From positions 8,331,655 to 8,395,654 of the forward strand of contig CM046838.1 of NCBI GenBank assembly GCA_025618425.1: a stretch of 64,000 bases of DNA, given 5' to 3'. The DNA is from Heliocidaris tuberculata. Its lineage: Eukaryota; Echinodermata; Echinoidea; Camarodonta; Echinometridae. Within the stretch, counting starts at the first letter, position 1; the number at the start of each line of letters is the position of its first letter. The position numbers were made by a program, and so were the translations under genes. Positions 1 through 11,900 of the stretch are shown here, piece after piece. The notes beneath the pieces are model-generated. The model worked only from the letters and a program-made list of their open reading frames with translations, did not search any database and was not told the origin of the DNA.

Positions 1-1720
1 CCCCTTCCCCGAGGGGACCCACAAGGGTATCGATGATTGTGAATAAGAGTTGCTAAACTGTGGTATTTATGTCCATTATGAAGTATTACCAAACCTGTTG
101 TTTTATGTGACATTGTGGTAGTTGTTTCGTATGTATCTATGATCATCTATTGTCTATTTGGTTATTCACCCCCCCCCCAAAAAAAAAAGGAACTTGAACT
201 TACAGTGTTGTTTACTATATTTTTAACTATATATATATATATATATAGGAGATAAAATAAATGCCTTTGATTTTTGAACCTGTTATATTTCACAAAGTGT
301 TCGAAAGTCTTGTATTCTTGAGTGAAAGTCAGCAAATGGTTCATCTATAGCCTTGTGATAAATTGGTTTGCATGAGGAAAGTGTTTCCCATTTGCTTTTT
401 ATATCATTTTGTAAATATTTAGATTATCGAGTAACATTTCAATTAGTAAGGTGAGAAGGATTGCAAGTAAACTTTTGTAAAGTTATCCTTGTTTTTGTAT
501 TTTACATAGGTTTTGTCATTTTTCTGCTGTTCACTTCCTGTTTTGACCATACGTAGATAAAACCTTGTGTTTTTAGGAATAATTCCATGTTCACTAATTT
601 CAAATATTTGATGTAATTTATCTTTCTAACTGATTAAGTATATAACATTATGAATATCTTTAGATTACATTAACATGATAAATGAAGAAGAAGAATAATG
701 TGGAGTTTATTACAGATAATACATAGAGAATGGCATCGAGAATAGAGAACCCCCTCCCCTTCCCCGAGGGGACCCACAAGGGTATCGATGATTGTGAATA
801 AGAGATGCTAGACTGTGGTATTTATGTACTTTATAAAGTAATACCAAACCGGTTGTTTTATGTGACATTGTGGTAGGTGTTTCTTATGTATCTATGATCA
901 TCTGTTGTCTATTTGGTTATTCACCCCCCCCCCAAAAAAAAAAGGAACGTGAACTTACAGTGTTGTGTACTATATCTTTAATTATATAATGCTATATATA
1001 GGAGATAAAATAAATGCCTTTGATTTTTTACCCTGTTATATTTCAAAAAGTGTTCGAAAGGCTTGTATTCTTGAGTGAAAGTCAGCAAATGGTTCATTTA
1101 AAGCCTTGTTAGAAGTTGGTTTCCATGAGGAAAGTGTTTCCCGTTTGCTTTTTATATCATTTTGTAAATATTTAGATTATCGAGTAACATTTCAATTAGT
1201 AAGGTGAGAAGGACTGCAAGTAAACTTATAGCAAATCTCTCATAGTTTTGTCTAGAATATAGGTTTTGTAAATATTCTGCTATTCACTTATTTGAGTATA
1301 AAAAAGGGCAAAATGATTTGAGCCCGGTTATTTTGTAAACATACAAATTATAAACATGTAATTTATTGCATTGCAAACTAATTTTAAAGGAAGATCTTTT
1401 GACCATATTCACATGTTCACTTATTTCAAATATTTTGTGTAATTTATCTTTCAAAATGAGGGGACCCACAAGGGCATTGATGACTTGGAGTACCGGATGC
1501 TGGAATGGTATTTATGTCCATTATAAAGTAATAAAATAACCTGCTACTATTCAGTAAGAAATAATATGTATATGTTGTATTTGACATTTTGATAGATGTT
1601 TCGTGTGTACCTATTTGCATCTATTGTCTATTTGGTTATTTTTAAAAATCGTAAAATTACAATGTTTTCAACTATTTTGCATGTACATGTATTCTGCACA
1701 GTAATAAAGAGAATCATTTT
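1..1720. repeat. Three tandem copies of a ~0.7-kb unit
   Basis: The segment beginning GAGGGGACCCACAAGGG occurs at 11, 766 and 1458 (spacings 755 and 692). Copies 1 and 2 stay alignable for almost their whole length, including a C-run/A-run at about 169-188 and 923-942; copy 3 is more diverged. Each copy carries ATAAAATAAA-like or AATAAA sequence (about 245, 1006 and 1702), as expected of duplicated 3' UTR or terminal exon sequence, but no long reading frame is seen. The left end runs off the window. It may be the duplicated 3' end of a gene lying to the left, or a plain tandem repeat. Confidence 0.7.
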
Positions 1721-3950
1721 CATGCGATCGTAGTGTTTGACTTCCAATTCAGCTATAAACTTTTATCAAAACCCGAACGTATGTTATTATAGCCTCCTCA
1801 GTTCTGTAGAAAAATGCCTCATGACGGTCAAATGTCCACTGAACACTCATGTTATATAATTCAGTTATATATTTCTGTTTATATAAACAATTAGATTTTC
1901 CATACGCATTTTGCACCTTTAGTGTTGATACATAAATATGTTAGTATTTTATTCACAAAGAAAAGGGAGAATAACAAATTCCTCACATAGAGCGTATATG
2001 TCGAAGATGTTATATTTCACAAAGCGTTCGAAAACGGCTTCTATTTATTTATAACTGTATAAGTCAGCAAATTATATCATTTCTGGTTCTGTTGTTAGGA
2101 GTTAATTTGCTTACAAGTGGAAAATGTTGCTCATATGCCACCAATATTACTTTCTCTGCTCAAGTGAGTAACATTATGTTGAGTACTGCGGAAAGAATCG
2201 AAAGTACACTTTATCAAAGCTACCCCCCCCCCTTTTTTTTTTTTTTTTTTTTACATATTCTGCTTCTAACATTGTCATTATCTGTATACGAAATGGGAAA
2301 ATGGTATATGCCGGGCATTTATTGACAGGCCAATTATAAACATTCAATATAGTCTATAGAAAGAAATCTGTACTCTAGTTTTGTGAGAAAGTTTTCCATC
2401 CATAACTCTCACTTTTCATGATTTAAACAACCGTTGTACTGAATAATCATTTTGTCCTGGGAACAAATCCCGAGATTTTCGTGTTAAATTTCTCAAGCTC
2501 AATGTATTTTAAGGGAACTCCTTGTTAAAATGTACATCAAACACGATCGCAAAGATTTTCTAAAAATCAACTTGAGGATATTTCAGTAGCCTTGTCCATC
2601 TTTTAAAATGAGCAAACATTAAAATGGCGTATTTATAAAGACATTATTATAGGGCATTGCAACGTTCCTTGAGTAATTTCTTGAAAGTCTTTGCGATTGT
2701 GTCATTACGAGCATTTACTAATCTTTCAAGGTGATGTATTTCAAGATTTCCTTGGCCGTAGCGATGAACAATATGAAATGAGGTAATTTTACGAGTGTAC
2801 ATGATTACACAACTCAGAACAATACGTGATGTTTTCATAACGTTTTATGTAATTCTCTGTATGTTTCCTATTCTAAAAATGATGATTATTACCAAAATAA
2901 ATGTTTCTTTTTTGTTTCTTTTTCTAATCATTGTTGTCTGGTTTATTGTGTTTCTTAGTATTCTCGTTCATTTATGGTATTATGATAAAGCTCGATCTAA
3001 CTTATAATGCACAAATACTCGAAATTAATAAATAAGCTACTTTCTTTGTCCTGGTGCAGTATCGGGAAAGTGAGATTCCAGGGTATAGGAAAAAAATAAG
3101 AATCGAAAAAGATTTTAAATATTTCATGCATAATGTTTGGTTTGTTTATTCAATTCTATTTGTTTAATTTTATTCATTTATATCATTTTCATTTAATCTA
3201 ACAAATAAAGGCCAAACTACTTAATAAAGATTATTGATAATACTCATCTAGGCCTGCAAACTTTATAGGATTACAATTATTCCCACTTACTTACAATAAT
3301 CTGCTTTCCCATATGATATAACCCACTAGAAATATCACTCCAATATGTTTTTGAAATGCTGAGTAAATCAAAAGGATTATTTGTCTGCAAGGTTCATCTG
3401 ATAATGAAAGAATGTTCTAGATAGAAGGATAATTTCCTTTCAAAAATTGAAGGATACCAATGAAATAATGTACGAATTGGTATAAAGAAAATTGAAAGTT
3501 ACAAAGCTTCAACTCAGAGTAGAAAATGTTAATGAAGACAAAAACAGGGGAGAGTCATCCACGGAACTAGTAGGGTCAAGGTTTGTGTGTGTGTAACGAT
3601 GTGACTCTGTGGTTTTATGTGCACCCCCCCCCCCCTTTCAAAAAGTGTGGCTACACCATTAAATATATATATATAAACTAAAGGCCTCATATAGGATATA
3701 TTTCAATCATATAATTTCATTTTCCTACATTTTAGCCAGATAATTTTTGTAAACTTTTTCGAGAGAAAATATACAACTTATGATGTTTTAAGAGCAGAAT
3801 TTGATGGTTATTGTTGTTTAAAGCGCGCAAGTTTCTATTTTCAAATAAAGGTTCCTGTTCCGTTGGTCGGGCTGTCTGGAACCTGTTTGGAATATCTTCA
3901 TGGTTAGGGTTCGGGGAGTATCCCCCAGCCCTTTTCAAATACTCTAGTGA
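1721..3950. other. AT-rich stretch without a supported gene
   Basis: Only short open frames with no recognisable domain are present. Visible items are a C8/T-run near 2222-2252, a C-run near 3624-3637 and a short (TA)n at 3665-3674. No splice-consistent exon chain was found. Confidence 0.6.
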
Positions 3951-3954
3951 CGCT

Positions 3955-3985
3955 CCCCCCCCCCCCCCCCGGGGGGGGGGGGGGG
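3955..3985. repeat. C16-G15 homopolymer palindrome
   Basis: A run of 16 C is followed directly by 15 G. It is self-complementary and can fold into a pure G:C hairpin or a quadruplex/i-motif. The exact length may be a sequencing or assembly artefact. Confidence 0.75.
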
Positions 3986-4048
3986 TAAGGGGGTATATGT
4001 CTCATTGAGGCCTGTACGCCATCCGGTTCCATGAAAACGAGTAAAAAT

Positions 4049-4050
4049 GT

Positions 4051-4092
<42 letters not shown>
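4049..4092. repeat. (GTT)n microsatellite
   Basis: About 14 uninterrupted GTT units. It encodes poly-Gln or poly-Val in shadow frames only. Confidence 0.9.
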
Positions 4093-4588
4093 TTTTGGTT
4101 TGTTGTTGCTGTTGTTTTTTTCACCACCAGACCGGTAACCCGGGGATCTCGTTCGGGTATCAAAAACAGGAAAATTCTGAAAGAGGGGTATCAAATTCAC
4201 TAGTGATGGGGAAAGATTCTCGAAGAGGGTAGGAAATTTGATAGTACCATTCGGCATCTGAAAATCTTCCCGTTGATATTTTTTTCATGAATCCAAAGAG
4301 GTTCTTTTCTATTCTTTCAATGAAAACATCATTCTGTAATGTGTTCCTAATTAGTATTTGTCTTTAATTCTTCCAAGGGCTAAGACGAACCAATCCTCGA
4401 ATATAGGGTGTACACAATACTATGCAAGATCTAAATTAAATCCCTGTTGCCCCCTGTTGAGGATCTAAAAGTAAGATTTTTTCGCGGCTTTTCCTGAATA
4501 GGATAAAAAACATCTCGACTTAAATCCTCGTATAGGCTGCTTTTCAGAAAGTCATGGACGCGGACGCCGAACTGGCCTCAATGATACA

Positions 4589-4591
<3 letters not shown>

Positions 4592-4622
<31 letters not shown>
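4592..4622. repeat. Poly-C run of about 31 bases
   Basis: Uninterrupted C tract. Many of the long G or C tracts in this window lie at MITE or hAT ends. This one sits in the 4.1-4.9 kb non-genic stretch, which holds no other supported feature. Confidence 0.85.
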
Positions 4623-4624
<2 letters not shown>

Positions 4625-4928
4625 GCGGGCCCAACACACGTACACACACACTCTGACTCTTTATCTGCATATAATAACGTGACCTTTCTTTTTTCTTTTT
4701 ATTTTATTTATTTATTTTATTTTATTTCTTATTTTTTCATTTTATATTTGGTTGTTGAATGTTACCGTCGTCGAATCGCGCCGTATTCGAGAATCGAAGG
4801 TGACTCTGTCTTAAGTTAAGGTAAAATCACATTTTCAGTTGCTGTTGCTGTATACTGAATTATTAGCAAATTGCTCTTATATATTTTATAGGTCTACTTT
4901 ACACTGAACAAATGCATGTTTCATTGTT

Positions 4929-5001
4929 CTGAGTCGGACTCGAACTTGGTGGAGCTGGAGATGAGCGGCACCATGCTGTAGTCTACTGCTCCGCTAACTC
5001 C
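4929..5001 (-). repeat. tRNA-derived SINE head (A and B boxes)
   Basis: Read on the minus strand there is an A-box-like TAGCGGAGCAGTAGAC (4996-4981) and, about 35 bases further on, a B-box-like AGTTCGAGTCCGACTC (4946-4931). That is the spacing of an internal RNA polymerase III promoter. The flanks do not pair into an acceptor stem, so a functional tRNA is unlikely and a SINE fragment is the better reading. Confidence 0.45.
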
Positions 5002-5081
5002 AGGGAGCTCCACGGCCACCGCCACCGCTTTTACTGTTAGCCGCCTATTGACGGCTGTGGCGGTGGAGCTCCCTGGAGTTA
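4995..5081. repeat. GC-rich inverted repeat (hairpin)
   Basis: TAACTCCAGGGAGCTCCAC at 4995-5013 is the exact reverse complement of the sequence ending at 5081. The arms continue as imperfect GCCACCGCC/GGCGGTGGC-type pairing around a short loop. The left arm overlaps the tRNA-like head, so the palindrome may be two SINE heads in opposite orientation. Confidence 0.7.
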
Positions 5082-5341
5082 CTGCTCCGCCGCTGACATA
5101 TATGCCGCTCCATCATGTCCGGAGATCTTCTACTTCTACTTCTACGAGGGTACTCCGCAGGATCCATAAGTCAGGATATAATGGAGAGGAATTAAACTTA
5201 GGTGCATAGTTGCTGTGCATGTCTGTTGGTGCATATATAGTCTAGAGAGTGTGCGAGTAAACTCAGTTTAGATGCTGAGCATGCTGAGTGGAAGATGCTA
5301 CATGTATGATGGGTGGACCGAAAGCTACGCAGTATAGTCCC

Positions 5342-5545
5342 GGGGGGGGGGGGGGGGGCACTCGAATTATATTTTGACGGGGGTGTGCCTCACGAATCCC
5401 CGAAAAGGGGGTCTAAGGAACTGACTTCAAGGTGTAAAATACGGGGTCTTGGGAACTATGATCTACTGTCTATTGGGCAGAGTGAAAAACAGGGTCTAAG
5501 GAACTACAAAACTAACCGGGGGGCCGGGCCGCGCCCGCACCGTGT
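5342..5545 (+). repeat. MITE-like fragment with G-run end
   Basis: It starts with 17 G followed by CACTCGAATTATATTTTGACG and contains several GGGGTCTAAGGAACT-type blocks. The end structure (G-run then CACTC...TTTTG) resembles the ends of the inverted-repeat element at 37187-37717. No matching right end is visible, so this is a fragment. Confidence 0.45.
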
Positions 5546-5589
5546 AGCGCTAGTAGCTAGCTAGCTGGAGCAGTTTTCAAGGTTTGAAA

Positions 5590-5830
5590 AGCACATGTAT
5601 GCACTGCAAGCAGAAATGTGTATATGGGACTACACACACATGTGGCATGAATGTTCGGCCCGAACAATTCAACTATTTCTTGTCATATTTCCAATATGAG
5701 GGCATTTGAAGAGCAGTCCTCTTTAGACATTTCTACATGTACTATGATGTTCTTCTAAACTGACATAAAAGGAAGGAGAAAGCTCACCAATTATTTTTTC
5801 ACCTTTCTGAGAAATCAATCTTCTCTTTAA
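5590..5830 (-). repeat. Copy of the 'TTGAGTTCTGG' MITE family, inverted
   Basis: Contains GCATTTGAAGAGCAGTCC, GTTCGGCCCGAACA and ACATGTGGCATGAATGTTC. The same blocks are found in inverse orientation at 14990-15320 and 62200-62512. It lies just upstream of the first SPICE1 coding exon. Confidence 0.6.
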
Positions 5831-5947
5831 TATTATTGAATTATTACAAAAGCAACTTCAAAATGCGCTTCTTTGTCATATTTATACTAGTGATCCATTC
5901 ATGAAGATATGGTTTCATTTCTGTATTGTACAGGCGAAGAAGGAACA

Positions 5948-8900
5948 ATGTCATTTGTGAGAGTGCCTAGACGTTCTCAATCTCTATCCAGCAGAATCAA
6001 GAAAACCAAGAGAAAGAAACCAACTTGGGATGTAAGTTTGTTGTTTGTTTGTTAGTTTTTTATTTGTTATGTGTTCTCTTGTAACTGCCAGTCAGACTGT
6101 TAGCTCGATTTAATCTTTTTCACCTTTTCAATGAAATTTGTATAATTGATTACATGTCTAGCTTCAACACAAAAGAATTTCTGAGCACAATATCAATTGA
6201 TGAGATAGATTGTTAACTTTTGTTCCAAAAACAATTTACTGAAACGACTGACAAAGTTAAACAACATTTTTTTCTAAGCAAGCCAAGTACAAGTTGTAAT
6301 GAATTACTGTTATACATACCATAGAAACAGAGCATTATTTGGTTCATGCATTAATGGTAATGCAATTATGGCATCTGTTACATGTATCTGCCTCACTTCT
6401 TTCTTAATTATCTCTAGGGATGAGTACCGAAAACTTGAACATACATGTATTGTTGTTAAACTGAATTCTACATAAGCATCTAATGTATTGTTACCTGTTA
6501 TGTACATGTACATGTATATTGCTTCTCCTGTAATTAATATTGAATTTGTATTCCCATACAGAATACAACTAGTGACTTGACTGTTCATAAACTCAGCAAG
6601 GATGAGTTGGTAAGTATAGTTAAATGGTTAGTGCAATATGATGGTAACCCACAACTGTGTCATTTTGAAATTTCTCCTCCTCCTCCTCCTCCTCCTCCTT
6701 CTTCTTCTTCTTCTTCTTCTTCTTCTTCTTCCTCTTCCTCTTCTCATTCTCCTTCTATTTCTCCTCCTCCCCCTCCTCCCTCTTCTGCTTCTTCTTCTAG
6801 CTCCTCATTGTCCTTTTTCTTTCTTTCTTCTTGCTCTTTTCCTTCTCCCTCTCCTCCTTCTAATCATTCTCCTCCTCATCCCCCTCCTCCTTCTTGGTCT
6901 TCTTCCCTTTCTTTCCTTCTTCTTCTTCCTCCTCCTACAATCCTGAATATTCCTGCAATGGATTTGGCAGGAAATCCTTGCGTCACATGTACGGGTCTGC
7001 ATGTTTTTTTTTCCAGGCACGTACATGTACATGTAGGAGCACGCAGCACACGCAAGGAGGCTGTTGGACATGTCCAACTATCTCTGCACATGGCAATGTG
7101 GTCTGATGAACACACATGACACGCGCAGCCATCGTACTTTCTGCAGGTCCTTCTTGCAGAGGTCTCACGAAGCCCATGATTTCATATGGAGCTGTGACAT
7201 ATCGCGCGTCAGTTGTACAGTACGGGGCCTGTACGTTCACCTCAAGAGTTTTTGCAGGTAATGGACATGTACTGTATGTTTATGAGGAGGGTGAAAGAAG
7301 CCCAAGAGGAGATGCAGAGAGGTGCATGATCGCAGGAGTTGGCCCACATCCGATCACAGCTACGGACACACACATTCAAAAACATGCACGATCAGTTGTG
7401 ACCATACAGTCATGTAGTATTTAACCAATATACTGCACATGTAGCGTTCTCAAAATTGTGAAAACCTCTTTCATTCCATCATTCATCATTTGCTCAGGAT
7501 CGCCGCCATGCAGTTCACCAGTCGACCAATTTAGACATCATCAAAGAGGAGAAAAGAAGAAAGGCTCTGATAAAAGGTGTGTATTTGATAACCTGATATC
7601 ATTGTCATTTGTTAGCATTCTCACATTTTAGAAGATAAATTCATAATACAGAAATAATCTTGTGATTCACAGTAACTCTGAAATGTGTCGCAGTGGCCAC
7701 CTCTCTATCATGTACATGTACTTCCTCGGAACTATAGTCATGTTTGAGATGCTTGAAAAGAATTACCTCCAGCTTTACAGTTTGTTCTATGTATGTGGAG
7801 CATGGTTCTTCTTTATTTCTTTTCATTTTTGGGGTGGGGGGGGGGGGGGGGGTCTAGGGATGTGGTGTGTATTAATGTGTTGTGTGTGTGTTACTTATTT
7901 TGCCTTTTAAATACTATTCTCTGTTTTGTGTCGATGTTGTACAAGCATTGTGCTTTCTCGTTTTTATGCCCTTTCTATGACATACTCTTTATATGTGTTT
8001 TTATGTATGATGGATGATAAATAAAGTTGAATTGAAAAAAAAATGATCTTGAATTAAGGCAATGTTCTCATATTTGCTATGTTTGACAGCTAAGAAAGAG
8101 AGATCTCTAAGTGAGGGTAACCAGGCTGGTTTACTCCGTGAGATCCTGTATGATGAGAAACAGCTGAATGATGCCCTCGCTCACTCTGATAGAGTCATGT
8201 CTGTTGTCAAGGATCTTTTCTACGATGATCCAAAGCGACTGAAGGCTGTACCTCATATCACTCGAGCTCCTGGGGGAGATACCGAAAGCAGGTAATAAAA
8301 AATTAGCCCATTTGATGACTTAGTTGCAACTAAGTTTCATAAATAATATTTCTAATTTGTGACCGTGTGTGCATGAAGCTATTCTTCATCAGTGACCAAT
8401 TGGTGGTGAGCTATTTTTTCAGTAACCTCGACTTTATATTCTATTGCATTCTGACTCTAATCCATCATGCTTAGCTATTACATTCATTGAAATATTATTG
8501 ATGATCAATAAACTTGTCATAAAAGGAATGCCATCCATTCTCTGTCCCAGAACACCTATTTAGAGATGTTTATAGAAAAATAAATAATTTATAAAGAGAT
8601 GTTAGAATTGTTTTTGTTTTGTTTCATTGATTTTTTTTTCTCCACAATATAATCAATTAGCTCAGAACCACCAATAAGTTGTCACAATTCATCTTTTTGT
8701 TTGTGTATCTTCTGACATGAGATAGTCCTTACTTTCCATAGATGTACCTATAAAATAACACTTGTAGTTTGCCCAAGTAGAACCCACTTCAATATGTTTA
8801 TACCAAGAGCAATCAATAGCATAATAATAATATGTCTTGTTTACCCAGTGTAGCCTCATCAGTATTATATACTGTTCTCCCTGAGGGCCTGCAATCATAT

Positions 8901-11900
8901 TATTACCCCAGCTATAAAAGAAATTGCCTTTCTTTTGCCCATGCACTTTGTTTTCTGAAACAGTCTGATGTGTGACAAAATGATGATTACATGAATTATA
9001 TAGACATTTCATAATCCATCACAAGAATAAATTGATTTCCTTTTAAATGTTCAGACGAGCCGGTCCAATCAGTGAGAAAGGCCCACACACTAGTTACTTA
9101 GATGTCTTGAGTGAGTCTGTAATGGATCCTTCAGCACTCAATGAATATCAAGATGAAGACAGTGGTGAGTGTTTCAAACACTGGATAAGTGAATGAAATA
9201 AATGAGATACACATGTGAGCTGTCAACTTAAATCAATGGTCTTAATTCATTTAATCATTATTGATAAGTCTGTGTTGGGTGTTGTTAGAATAGTAAACTT
9301 CCCTAATCCTATACCTGTTTTAACTTGATATTGTATATTTGTGTGATTGACATACATGTAAGAACCTTTTGTTGCATTGATATTTACTTTATACCAATTA
9401 TCACTCAGATGATTTGTTGACACATGTTGCTTAAATATTGGATTGAAGTTGATGTAATTATCCCATTAATCAAAATTTACCTTTGGGTGAAACAAAATCA
9501 TCCCTTTCATCTTTTATTCAGAAACATGAATATGTTTTGTTAAGGCTGTGTTTGGATGGACTTCACCACTCGCCTGTTATTAAGGTTATTTTTTTTTATT
9601 AGGCCCATAACTATTTTTTTTTTTTTTTTGTTTGTTTGTTCTACCATACTGATGCTGCTGGACCTTTGCTTGTGTACTGTAAGTGCTTTGATGTAATGTC
9701 ATCTTTTGCTCTAGTGCACCTTCAGCATTTGATTTCAAGTGGATTGGGTGCCTTAAAAAATCTTATATATTAGTACTATTATTATTATTATTATTATAAC
9801 CTTATTACTTTTAGACTCTGAGGAGGAAGAAACAGATGATGAAGATGATGAGGGGGAGACACCAGTGTTTGATAGTAAGATGGATGTTGATCGATTCCAA
9901 AATTACATGCACGGAGCTGCTGAGGTAAATGTGTGAATATAGTCAAGTCGGGCCAGACTATTGTTTTTTCATTATTATTACATAGTGATTATCATCATCT
10001 ATTTCTGTGTGGGATAAATGATTTGAACTTCTCTAATTAAGTGTATATTGTATAAGCAGTAAAAAGAGACAAGATCTTTACAATAGTAATGATTTTGCAA
10101 ATATGCACGGTTGCACAGCAACTGATGACCGTTCCTCACATCACCTGAGCAATGGTTGATTTGTGATTTTATGTCATCAGAGAATAACTACCTGACTATT
10201 GTTGCTTCTACCTTTCCTTGTTATCTTCTCTTAATAATAGGGATCATGACAAAGGATGGTGGAGGAAGTGGTAGAGAGGAGTTGCACATTTTCACCCAGT
10301 CTCATACTTTGACTCATGTGGAGTTGAAGTCTATGTGAGATTTGGTTTTGCATGTGCAAACATATTTATTTGTTTTCGGTTTATTAAATTTACATGTACA
10401 TGTTAAATTGTGTTATACTCATGTGGTAGAACTTGTTATATCATCATATTCATAGATTATGTTATCTGTTTTGTTTTACATAAAGTGTGATGATGATGGT
10501 ATTAAAGTATGGCTACTCAAGTGGATTGAAATACATCTGTTCATCTTGGAATATGTGACCCTCCACCACAAAACGACCAATAAGTCGCAATGGGAGTTTT
10601 AGAGTAAACAGCTGAAAAAGGTGGTTTGTGGTGGAAATTTTGATTTTAATTTTGTTGTATTTTCTGAAAGTTCATTTATTAATTTACCATCTGACAAAAT
10701 GTCAGGTTAAAATACCTTGTTAAAATATGTTTTTACTCTCATTCAAAATGACCATGTTTTCCTGGACATTCAAACTTTGTGTGTCAACTTGCTGGGATTG
10801 TACTTCATATCGCTTTTCTGGTATACAGTAGCTTAAAAACTATGCACTGTCTGATATTCAAAATCTAAATAAACAAAGAAATATATCTATTCTGAAGGTA
10901 TGGAAAGTTTCAACCAAATGCAATTAGTACTTCACAGTGTATGCTAGGGAGTTTTGACTCAACCTTTTGTGCGACAAACAATAGGACACAGATTGGGCGC
11001 TCTCAAATGGTCACTCTTCTTTAGAGCCTGTTTTCTCTATTGTTTTGGTCATTAGCCTGTCTGACACGTTGGCATTCTCATTGTAATTTACAAAGGTTTG
11101 CTTAGTCCATACAAGTTATATATCATTTTAAAGCTTAGAATCTAAGCTTTCAAACTGTGTTAAAATTTTTTTAAACCCAAATTTCTGACTTATTGGTCGT
11201 TTTGTGGTGGAGGGTCACATATAAATATTATGAAGCCCTTTTTCTTGAAATATCCATATTGTGCCCCCTGCAGTGAAATAATCTTGTAATATTTTTAAGT
11301 TGTAAGCAAGAATGTGCTTGTTCATACATTATTATGTAACATGCATTGAAAAGACCATGCAGTCTCCATGCAGTTATGAAATTCTTCTGAAGTTTGTTAA
11401 TTTGGATTTTAATATTTGAATAGTTTCATTGCAAAACATGTTATCTCCATTTGAGACATTGCAAGAAAAACTACATTTTTTTGCCACGAGTTACCGAAGT
11501 ACAAGAAGTCATGAAATGCTTATGAAATGATCACTTCACTTATATTAAAATAACATGTGCCTTGAAAAGAAATCTGTGATAAATTTTCTGGGAAAAAAAA
11601 TCATAATTTTCAACTTGTTTTTTTGCAAAATGCAATATATCCACAAACTTGTTTCTTTGCAAAATGCATTATATCCACAGTTTAATATGCTGTTCATTTA
11701 TCTTCTGTTTAAGATCATTCAAATTGATGTTTATTTCTGACACTGGAAAATAGTTGGGAATCCATGTGGAGGGCATCCACGCATTTAGGGCTTATTAATA
11801 TATTTGGTCAGTGGAGACAAATGTTACCAATAGTTTGACTTAGTCCATAATCTACTGAGTTGGAGCATTGCATGTAATCCTCCAACGTTCCTCTCTGTCA

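Noticed and set aside
4929..5001. Functional tRNA gene on the minus strand
   Set aside because: A and B boxes are present but no acceptor or anticodon stem pairing could be made, so it is listed as a SINE head.
6577..7119. 180-residue Pro/Ser-rich protein
   Set aside because: It is read-through from a SPICE1 exon past its GT donor at 6610 into a CT repeat.
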